Source: Trichococcus sp. K1Tr
GTDB lineage: Bacteria > Bacillota > Bacilli > Lactobacillales > Aerococcaceae
Length of the DNA: 64,000 nucleotides
Assembly: GCF_028309625.1 (NCBI RefSeq)
Contig: NZ_JAQMHR010000001.1
Location: 434,001-498,000 of the forward strand
Reading direction: 5' to 3'
In this document: piece after piece, positions 55,234 to 64,000 of the stretch
How the letters are laid out: every line of letters begins with the position of its first letter
Position numbering within the stretch: the stretch's first letter is position 1
Notes under the pieces: generated by a model
Databases searched by the model: none
Told to the model about the DNA's origin: nothing
The model's input: the letters and a program-made list of their open reading frames with translations, nothing else
Made by a program: the position numbers and the translations under genes

Positions 55234-55271
55234 AAAAAAGAACAAGACAAGGATATCCCTGTCTTGTTCTT
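55234..55271 (-). terminator. V-ATPase operon terminator
   Basis: A 12-bp stem AAGAACAAGACA / TGTCTTGTTCTT, inner pairs GGGATATCC, then T6 on the minus strand. It lies 6 bp after ntpD, so the operon ends there. Confidence 0.92.
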
Positions 55272-55277
55272 GGGGCA

Positions 55278-55913
55278 TCATGAAGCGCCCATGTCTTTGA
55301 CTTTCATCATTCGGACGATGCTGGAGCGCTCGTTCTCCTCGAGTTTCATTTGGATGTAACGGATCGTCTCCTGCAACTGCGGGATCATTTTGTATTCCAA
55401 CGCATTTACGCGCCTTCTTGTCTTTTCGATCTCATCGGCAAGAAGTTGGCATGTTTTTTCGATTTCCGATAATTTAAGCAATTTCGGAAGGATATCTTCG
55501 ATCTTTTTGATCGCATCATCCAGTTCACCGTTTGAGTTTACGTAGCCGTACTGCAAATCCGTTGATTTATCGTCTTTGTCGGCTATCGAAAAGTTCATTT
55601 GGGGGACGACGACACTCATGATATTTTTTTCTTGGATGTCCAATTCAACCGCCGTAGCGGGTACAGCGAATAATTCTTCAATGAAAGCCTCATTCAGAAG
55701 CGACTTCGCTACCACGAAAGAACGCATGGAGGCGGTCAGTTCTTTTTCGACTTCATCCCTAAGGATGTTGTTTTCGCGGATCAGATTGATGAATTGACGC
55801 ATCAGTTCATCTTGCTTGTCCTTCAGCAGCTTATGGCCGCGGGTGGATAGCACCAGACGCGATTTCAAGTTGGACAGTTCCATCCGGGTTGGCTTTACAT
55901 TCAATCTAGCCAT
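55278..55913 (-). CDS. ntpD: V-type ATPase subunit D (central stalk)
   Basis: A 211-aa, mainly coiled-coil rotor shaft subunit. Starts [20 protein letters not shown] and contains the long C-terminal helix [23 protein letters not shown], both typical. It sits in the A3B3 ring with subunit F. It follows ntpB by 6 bp and is the last gene, as ntpH and ntpJ of E. hirae are absent. Confidence 0.96.
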   Translation of the reverse strand: MARLNVKPTRMELSNLKSRLVLSTRGHKLLKDKQDELMRQFINLIRENNILRDEVEKELTASMRSFVVAKSLLNEAFIEELFAVPATAVELDIQEKNIMSVVVPQMNFSIADKDDKSTDLQYGYVNSNGELDDAIKKIEDILPKLLKLSEIEKTCQLLADEIEKTRRRVNALEYKMIPQLQETIRYIQMKLEENERSSIVRMMKVKDMGAS

Positions 55914-55919
55914 GGACGA

Positions 55920-57296
55920 TCACTCTCCCTTCGGCATAAACTCATCGATCATATCACTCTTGATTCTCTTAAGTTCCGTTACCGGCAGGATGGACAACAG
56001 TTCCCAACCCAAAGCCAAACTCTCTTCGATCGTACGGTTCGTGTAGAATCCTTGATTGATGTATTCTTCTTCGAAACGTTTTGTGAACTGCACATACAGT
56101 TTGTCTGTCTTGGACAAGGCGGACTCCCCTAGGATGATAGCCAATTCTTTTGCCTGTTTTCCTTTTGCGTATGCCGCAAACAATTGGTTCATGGTCGGGG
56201 CATGGTCTTTTCTTGTCTTGCCTTCACCGGTACCTTTGTCTTTCAGACGGGAAAGCGAAGGCAACACGTTGATAGGCGGCTTGATGCCTGAATTGTTCAA
56301 CTCACGCGAAAGGATGATCTGGCCTTCCGTGATGTACCCCGTCAAATCAGGAATTGGATGCGTAATGTCATCCTCCGGCATGGAAAGGATCGGAATTTGC
56401 GTCACGGAGCCTTTTTTGCCGATGATACGGCCTGCACGTTCATACAACGCGGCAAGGTTCGTATACAAATACCCAGGATAACCACGACGACCAGGCACTT
56501 CACGACGGGCTGCCGAAATTTCACGCAAAGCCTCACAATAGTTGGTCATGTCAGTCATGATGACCAGGACATGCATGTCCTTTTCGTAGGCCAGATATTC
56601 CGCGACCGTCAAAGCCATTTTTGGTGTGGCAATACGTTCGATGGCTGGGTCGTTCGCCAAGTTGATGAACATGACTGAGCGATCGATCGCCCCTGTCTTG
56701 CGGAAATCTTCCATGAAATATTCTTTTTCTTCAAAAGTGATCCCCATGGCTGCAAATACAACCGCAAATTTTTCATCGCTGTTCAAAACCGTCGCTTGAC
56801 GGGCGATTTGTGCAGCCAATTCTTTATGCGGCAAACCTGAACCGGAGAAAACAGGAAGTTTTTGTCCTCTTACGAGTGTATTCAGATGGTCGATGGCGGA
56901 AATACCCGTTTGAATGAACTCATCCGGATAGTCACGTGCTACAGGGTTGATTGCCTGTCCGTTCACATCCAAGTTCATTTCCGGGATGATTTCCGGACCG
57001 CCATCAATCGGATTGCCCATCCCATCGAACACACGGCCTACCATGTCCTCAGAAACAGCTATGGAAAGAGGTTTTCCTCGGAAGCGGACTTTGGTGTCTT
57101 TGATGTTGATTCCGCTTGGGCCTTCAAATATTTGCACCATCGCTTTATCTTTGCTGACTTCCAAAACTTGACCATGGCGGATTTCGCCGTTTTGCATTTG
57201 GATTTCAACCAATTCGTCGTATTTGACTCCCTCAATCTGCTCTACAACCATCAAAGGGCCTACAACTTCGGTTACTGTTTTATATTCCTTAAGCAT
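55920..57296 (-). CDS. ntpB: V-type ATPase subunit B
   Basis: The 458-aa non-catalytic head subunit. It resembles subunit A but lacks the P-loop ([10 protein letters not shown] in its place). Contains [18 protein letters not shown] and the Arg finger region [18 protein letters not shown]. Its start overlaps ntpA by 8 bp. Confidence 0.97.
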   Translation of the reverse strand: MLKEYKTVTEVVGPLMVVEQIEGVKYDELVEIQMQNGEIRHGQVLEVSKDKAMVQIFEGPSGINIKDTKVRFRGKPLSIAVSEDMVGRVFDGMGNPIDGGPEIIPEMNLDVNGQAINPVARDYPDEFIQTGISAIDHLNTLVRGQKLPVFSGSGLPHKELAAQIARQATVLNSDEKFAVVFAAMGITFEEKEYFMEDFRKTGAIDRSVMFINLANDPAIERIATPKMALTVAEYLAYEKDMHVLVIMTDMTNYCEALREISAARREVPGRRGYPGYLYTNLAALYERAGRIIGKKGSVTQIPILSMPEDDITHPIPDLTGYITEGQIILSRELNNSGIKPPINVLPSLSRLKDKGTGEGKTRKDHAPTMNQLFAAYAKGKQAKELAIILGESALSKTDKLYVQFTKRFEEEYINQGFYTNRTIEESLALGWELLSILPVTELKRIKSDMIDEFMPKGE

Positions 57297-59073
57297 GGTG
57301 CGTCATCCCTCCTTCCGCAACAATTTCATGCAATCTTTTCTTCATGTCTGCCTTGATGTTTTCCATTTCGGCAAGATTTTCTTCCCTGATGTATTTACTT
57401 CTTGCGATCCGGTCACGCAATTCAACCGTGCCCTCTATGATTTCATTGAAGTACGCGCCTAAACGCATCGCTTCACGTGCTTCTGATTCAAAGTCCAGAA
57501 TCATATCCAGCATCGCCAATTGCTTGTTGCGGGAAGTGTAAGTATCGACATCATCGAAAGCGTTCTGCTGCAGATAGTCCTCACGCAGCGATTCCGCGAC
57601 TGCCATTGTCATGCGGTCTTTTTCGGACAAGGATTCGATACCGACCAAACGGACGATTTCTTCCAATTCCGATTCTTCCTGCAGAAGGTTCATCGCATGC
57701 TGAACCATCTCTGACCATTTTGTCTGTAAGGCATTATTCAGATATTCCCCGACTTCGGTATTGTAAAGGGAATAGGAAGTCAGCCAGTTCATGGATGGGA
57801 AATGTCTTTTTTGTGCCAAATTGGCATCCAGCGCCCAGAAAACTTTAACGACGCGCAATGTATTTTGGGTTACCGGTTCAGAGGTATCACCACCAGGAGG
57901 TGATACCGCTCCAATGGCCGTTATGCTTCCTTCACGATCTTCCGACCCCAAAGCCAACACTCGTCCTGCCCGTTCATAATACTCTGCTACACGGCTTCCT
58001 AGGTAGGCTGGATAGCCTTCATCACCAGGCATCTCTTCCAGACGACCCGACATTTCGCGCAAGGCTTCTGCCCAACGGGATGTCGAGTCAGCCATGATCG
58101 CTACACTGTAACCCATGTCACGGAAATATTCCGCGATCGTGATGCCTGTATAGATGGATGCTTCACGCGCCGCAACCGGCATGTTGGAGGTATTGGCGAT
58201 AAGGATCGTACGCTCCATCAATGATTCGCCCGTATTCGGATCGATCAATTCCGGAAATTCATTCAATACGTCCGTCATTTCATTACCGCGTTCGCCGCAA
58301 CCGACATAAATTACGATGTCCACATCACTGTATTTTGCGATTTGGTGCTGTACGACAGTTTTCCCTGCTCCAAAAGGTCCAGGAACAGCGGCTGCTCCAC
58401 CTTTTGTGATCGGGAAGAACGTATCGATGACCCGTTGGCCGGTAACCATCGGCGTGTGCGGGTTCATTTTTTGCTTGAATGGACGTCCACGACGGACTGG
58501 CCATGTTTGCAGCATAGTCATTTCTTTCGGGCCATTTTCGGTTTCGATGACATATGCCGTGTCATCCAAAGTGTAGCTGCCGTCCTGGATGGCAGTCAGC
58601 TTACCGGAGATGCCGTAAGGAACCATGATCCGGTGCTCGATGACTTTCGTCTCCTGCACGGTACCGACAATATCACCGGCTATGACGTGATCGCCGACTT
58701 TCTTCGTAGCTTTGAATTCCCAGACGTTTTCTCTATTCAACGGTGGGATATCCGTCCCACGCACCAAATAGTTGCTTTCGGTGATTTCACGGAACGTATG
58801 CAAAGGACGCTGGATCCCGTCAAACATCTGCGACAGGATGCCTGGTCCCAATTCGACCGACAAAGCTTCCCCTGTTGTGATTACCGGTTCTCCAGGACCA
58901 ATACCGGAAGTCTCCTCGTAAACTTGAATGGATGCGACATCATTACGCATCTCGATGATTTCGCCGATCAATCCCAATTCGCCGACGCGGCAAATATCTT
59001 GGATGTTCGCTTCTTCCATTCCTTCCGCCATAACTAAAGGTCCGGAAACTTTTATTATATTTCCATTTTTCAA
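57289..59073 (-). CDS. ntpA: V-type ATPase catalytic subunit A
   Basis: The 594-aa ATP-hydrolysing head subunit. Walker A is [15 protein letters not shown], followed by [11 protein letters not shown] and [14 protein letters not shown]. The non-homologous insert of about 90 residues that marks V-type A subunits is present (around 120-200). The start is TTG 59073, after GGAGGGG by about 6 nt; the frame to 59124 adds a short unrelated stretch overlapping ntpG. Confidence 0.97.
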   Translation of the reverse strand: MKNGNIIKVSGPLVMAEGMEEANIQDICRVGELGLIGEIIEMRNDVASIQVYEETSGIGPGEPVITTGEALSVELGPGILSQMFDGIQRPLHTFREITESNYLVRGTDIPPLNRENVWEFKATKKVGDHVIAGDIVGTVQETKVIEHRIMVPYGISGKLTAIQDGSYTLDDTAYVIETENGPKEMTMLQTWPVRRGRPFKQKMNPHTPMVTGQRVIDTFFPITKGGAAAVPGPFGAGKTVVQHQIAKYSDVDIVIYVGCGERGNEMTDVLNEFPELIDPNTGESLMERTILIANTSNMPVAAREASIYTGITIAEYFRDMGYSVAIMADSTSRWAEALREMSGRLEEMPGDEGYPAYLGSRVAEYYERAGRVLALGSEDREGSITAIGAVSPPGGDTSEPVTQNTLRVVKVFWALDANLAQKRHFPSMNWLTSYSLYNTEVGEYLNNALQTKWSEMVQHAMNLLQEESELEEIVRLVGIESLSEKDRMTMAVAESLREDYLQQNAFDDVDTYTSRNKQLAMLDMILDFESEAREAMRLGAYFNEIIEGTVELRDRIARSKYIREENLAEMENIKADMKKRLHEIVAEGGMTHHA

Positions 59074-59089
59074 AAAAGTCCCCTCCAAA

Positions 59090-59401
59090 TTATAAGATAT
59101 TCTGTCCAACTGCTTTTTCCACATTCTCCTGAATGCGGCTTTTCCCGATATTCAACGTACCTTTATGGTTCGGAATCAGGATGATGGCTGGTTGGACACT
59201 GCTGTCATACCTGCTCACTGTATCAGGTATCTCTTTTGCCATTTCTTCCGTCAGATAAATGATCCCATAATTCTCCATCGCCAGGCGATCTACCGTTTCA
59301 CGGGCAGTCTGGGCATTATGGCATGCAAATACTGCGAAGCCCAAAATCTTAAAAGGAAGGATGGAATCTTTGTCTCCCACAACTGCAATATTATGAGCCA
59401 T
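59090..59401 (-). CDS. ntpG: V-type ATPase subunit F (NtpG)
   Basis: A 103-aa Rossmann-like stalk subunit: [22 protein letters not shown], then [17 protein letters not shown]. Binds subunit D in the rotor. The ATG overlaps the ntpC 3' end by 11 bp. Confidence 0.94.
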   Translation of the reverse strand: MAHNIAVVGDKDSILPFKILGFAVFACHNAQTARETVDRLAMENYGIIYLTEEMAKEIPDTVSRYDSSVQPAIILIPNHKGTLNIGKSRIQENVEKAVGQNIL

Positions 59402-60398
59402 ATACAGGTCGCATCCTCTCTCTCAATATTTGTTCATCTATCTGATTGTCTTTGCCCACCAAAATCAAGCGGATATTGGTGACTTCCTTCTCTTTGGCAA
59501 ACAGATAACCCAACAAGGGAATCGGACCAAACGGTTGGTATAAGCCTTCCGCAATCAATTCATAGGTCAGTTCATCCACGAGTTTATCCAGCTTCTGTGT
59601 GTCCACTTCATTTGTTGTATCGGAAATCATATTGGATAAGCGCGTGCCGTATTCTTTGCTGAAATAATGCTTGCGCATGACCGCGCTTGGTCCGTTGATC
59701 GATTCTTCAATCAAATCGCGTTTCGAAATCGAACCTGAACTGGATAGGACCGTATAGAGAAAACCGCGGGGCTTACTTTGTTTCAGGCTTCGGATCATAG
59801 TCGAAAGATTATAGAGATCGATTATGCCGTCCACCATTTTCGTGATGCTCGGATGTTGGAGCTCGTTGCTGATGGAGCGCAGATGCCTGAAATAGTAAGT
59901 ATCCATAAAGATAGTGGCCGCTTCGATGCGATGACCTTCATCGAAATCGCGGATCGCTTCTTGAACCCCTTCTATCAGAATCGGATGTTCGTCGTTGCCG
60001 TCGCCGGTTTCGACCAATTTTTTCAGACTGCCTATGGAATATTTGCCGATAGGTATCAACAGCTGTTCCAGATCTTCGCCCGAAAAACGTTGTTTCAACA
60101 ACACTTTCAGGTTGTGATAGGTATAGCGCAACGCGAATAATTCCACAATCTCAGAAACAGGCGTGATGCTGAACAAGTCCTGATAGACTTCCGCCAGATG
60201 TTTCATGAGAAAAACTTCGAAATTTTTGTTCACCAGTGTTTCCTTCTCGTCAAACTCATAACCGGTACCTTTCAGAACATCCAAGGCATCTTTTAAAGAA
60301 GAGGCTTTCAGCATCCGATCGTAATCCGCTTCCGCCAATAGGTTTAATTCATAGGTGCGAAGTATCGTATTGACGCCTTTGTAATCAATCTCTTGCAT
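59391..60398 (-). CDS. ntpC: V-type ATPase subunit C
   Basis: A 335-aa, largely helical funnel subunit that joins the stalk to the membrane rotor ring (equivalent to eukaryotic subunit d). Motifs such as ALRYTYHNLKVLLKQRFSGE and FAKEKEVTNIRLILVGK fit the family. AAAGGAGGGG precedes the ATG; ntpE ends 12 bp upstream. Confidence 0.95.
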   Translation of the reverse strand: MQEIDYKGVNTILRTYELNLLAEADYDRMLKASSLKDALDVLKGTGYEFDEKETLVNKNFEVFLMKHLAEVYQDLFSITPVSEIVELFALRYTYHNLKVLLKQRFSGEDLEQLLIPIGKYSIGSLKKLVETGDGNDEHPILIEGVQEAIRDFDEGHRIEAATIFMDTYYFRHLRSISNELQHPSITKMVDGIIDLYNLSTMIRSLKQSKPRGFLYTVLSSSGSISKRDLIEESINGPSAVMRKHYFSKEYGTRLSNMISDTTNEVDTQKLDKLVDELTYELIAEGLYQPFGPIPLLGYLFAKEKEVTNIRLILVGKDNQIDEQILRERMRPVYGS

Positions 60399-60410
60399 AG
60401 TGCCCCTCCT

Positions 60411-61001
60411 TTACTTTTCGTCTTGGAATGCTAAAGTCGCCAGCTCTGCTGCAAAGTCGTTCTTTACATCTTCGATCAAATCATCAAAGCAATAGTTGTA
60501 GTCGACTCCGCCTTCCTGCAGGATGAATCCGGCTTTATTCGGAATGGACTCCTCAGAAATCTTGACAGCCGGATATTTGACCAACAGCTGCTGCAACTCT
60601 TTCCCCTTAAAGTGGGCGATCGATTTTGCACCCGGAACAATGCTGTAGGCTTTCGAATCACCAGCCTGAGCAAGCACACCGTTCAGGAATTGCGCAAAAT
60701 GGGTTTCATCCCACGTGTTCATTTTTTCTAAAGCCTGCTGGAAGACCGATTTCAGGATGACCTGTTTCTCTTTCAAAACAGCATTGCGCTCTTTATTCTT
60801 CAATGTTTGTTGCTCACGGTCAAAATCATTGGCAACTTTTTTCAAAATGGCAGCTTTGCGCGCCTTTTGTTGTTCAACCAGAGTCAATCTGCTTTCTTCT
60901 ATCTTTGCGACAGAAATTTTTTCAGCATCCTCCAGCTTGCTTTGTCCTTTTGCTTTTGTCTTGTTCAGAATCTGTTCAGACAAGGATTGTAGATCTTTCA
61001 C
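60411..61001 (-). CDS. ntpE: V-type ATPase subunit E (peripheral stalk)
   Basis: A 196-aa stator subunit: a long N-terminal coiled coil (about 1-95) rich in Lys, Glu and Gln, and a globular C-terminal domain (GGVDYNYCFDDLIEDVKNDF). Pairs with the NtpF product. Starts with GTG at 61001 after GGAGATGAG. Confidence 0.92.
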   Translation of the reverse strand: MKDLQSLSEQILNKTKAKGQSKLEDAEKISVAKIEESRLTLVEQQKARKAAILKKVANDFDREQQTLKNKERNAVLKEKQVILKSVFQQALEKMNTWDETHFAQFLNGVLAQAGDSKAYSIVPGAKSIAHFKGKELQQLLVKYPAVKISEESIPNKAGFILQEGGVDYNYCFDDLIEDVKNDFAAELATLAFQDEK

Positions 61002-61051
61002 GCTTTCTCATCTCCTTACTTTTTCTTCAATTCTTTTGGAGCTTTTGAGAA

Positions 61052-63507
<2,456 letters not shown>

Positions 63508-63521
<14 letters not shown>

Positions 63522-63828
63522 ATTTCCTCATCACCTCCCCAATTACGGCATTCACAAGTTCTTCTTCTTTCGCTTTAAACCGAGTCTGCAACTTCTCGAT
63601 TTCCGATTTTTCACTTTCTGCGGAAGCGTTCTTGAGAATTGCCAGTTGCTCTGATTTTTTCGCAAGTTCTTCGGATTGAAAAGTAGCTAATTCCTTTTCG
63701 ATATTCCTTTTCATTTCGCCTATTTTATCTTGCGTGTTCTGTTCCAGTTTGCGCAGCTTGTTCTGGTAATCCAATTCCAGATCAGTTGCTTCCTGCTCAA
63801 TCTTTTTTACTTCATCAAATATTTGCAT
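63508..63828 (-). CDS. ntpF: V-type ATPase subunit G/H (NtpF, peripheral stalk)
   Basis: A 106-aa, almost wholly coiled-coil protein, rich in Glu and Lys, typical of the stalk partner of subunit E. It is the first gene of the operon in the same place as E. hirae ntpF. GGAGGTG lies 9 nt before the ATG. Confidence 0.88.
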
Positions 63829-63895
63829 CTTTCATTCCACCTCCGTCCCTCATTTGATTGTCCTTAGGAAAAAAATTTTTCCAATCAGTATTTTC

Positions 63896-63924
63896 ATTAT
63901 ACAGTTATTGTAACGGCCGTTCAA
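63896..63924 (-). promoter_or_regulatory. V-ATPase operon promoter
   Basis: -35 TTGAAC (63919-63924), 17 bp, consensus -10 TATAAT (63896-63901), about 70 bp upstream of ntpF. Confidence 0.7.
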
Positions 63925-63936
63925 ATCTATTTGAAC
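63919..63936. promoter_or_regulatory. inverted repeat over the V-ATPase -35
   Basis: Perfect 8-bp arms GTTCAAAT-CT-ATTTGAAC. The left arm coincides with the -35 element. The symmetry and position suggest a repressor operator; I cannot name the regulator. Confidence 0.55.
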
Positions 63937-64000
63937 GCGAATTCCAGCGTTTTCAACAATCACTGCAGATTATCTAATAGGAAGAAACTTTCTTAAATTT

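Overview
The window reads as a chromosomal core segment of a low-to-mid GC Gram-positive bacterium of the Lactobacillales, most like the Enterococcus/Carnobacteriaceae side. A Trichococcus-like organism is my guess, not a proof. The reasons are Shine-Dalgarno sites of AGGAGG type, many TTG/GTG starts, CtsR control of clpB, a SloR/MntR-type regulator, an AdhE for mixed-acid fermentation, the Bacillus-like order of translation, SRP and phospholipid genes, and a bacterial V-type ATPase of the Enterococcus hirae ntp kind. Almost everything is on the minus strand; only zwf (left edge) and rpmB (about 43.9 kb) are on the plus strand. I see no prophage, insertion sequence, CRISPR array, tRNA, rRNA or defence island.

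Layout. 0-7.2 kb: zwf; nrnA-ytoI with a decayed ytkL-like 3' end in its leader; a mntR-dinB-ZIP transporter group behind a palindromic metal-regulator box. 7.3-10.5 kb: adhE with a long upstream region holding a good promoter and a Rex-like dyad. 10.5-12.4 kb: tgt-yajC-comN. 12.5-15.5 kb: NfeD-like/floA/unknown membrane protein/TIM-barrel isomerase. 15.7-18.4 kb: clpB with a CtsR box. 18.4-20.9 kb: unknown 144-aa gene-yitU-yitV-yitW(SufT-like). 21-25.5 kb: ylxM-ffh-rpsP-khpA, rimM-trmD, rplS. 25.6-31.8 kb: rnc-smc-HAD phosphatase-ftsY. 32-37.7 kb: an oppDFBCA peptide importer placed between acpP and rnc. 37.9-43.5 kb: asp23-fakA-recG-plsX-acpP. 44.2-55 kb: gmk-rpoZ, priA-fmt-rsmB-prpC-pknB, rsgA-rpe-thiN. 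55.2-63.8 kb: V-ATPase operon ntpFIKECGABD.

How the genes work together: the SRP pathway (ffh, ylxM, ftsY, with yajC in the Sec translocon) is linked to ribosome maturation (rimM, trmD, rpsP, rplS, khpA, rsgA, rnc). PlsX, AcpP and FakA all bear on acyl-phosphate supply for phospholipids. PknB and PrpC form a kinase/phosphatase pair for cell-wall signalling. The V-ATPase rotor subunit keeps the full set of E. hirae sodium ligands, so it is probably a Na+ pump. The window is mostly ordinary housekeeping and I did not find a convincing new multi-gene system. The points most worth a second look are the mntR-dinB-ZIP arrangement, the broken ABC signature in OppD, the palindrome over the -35 of the V-ATPase operon, the ytkL relic and the uncharacterised membrane protein beside FloA.
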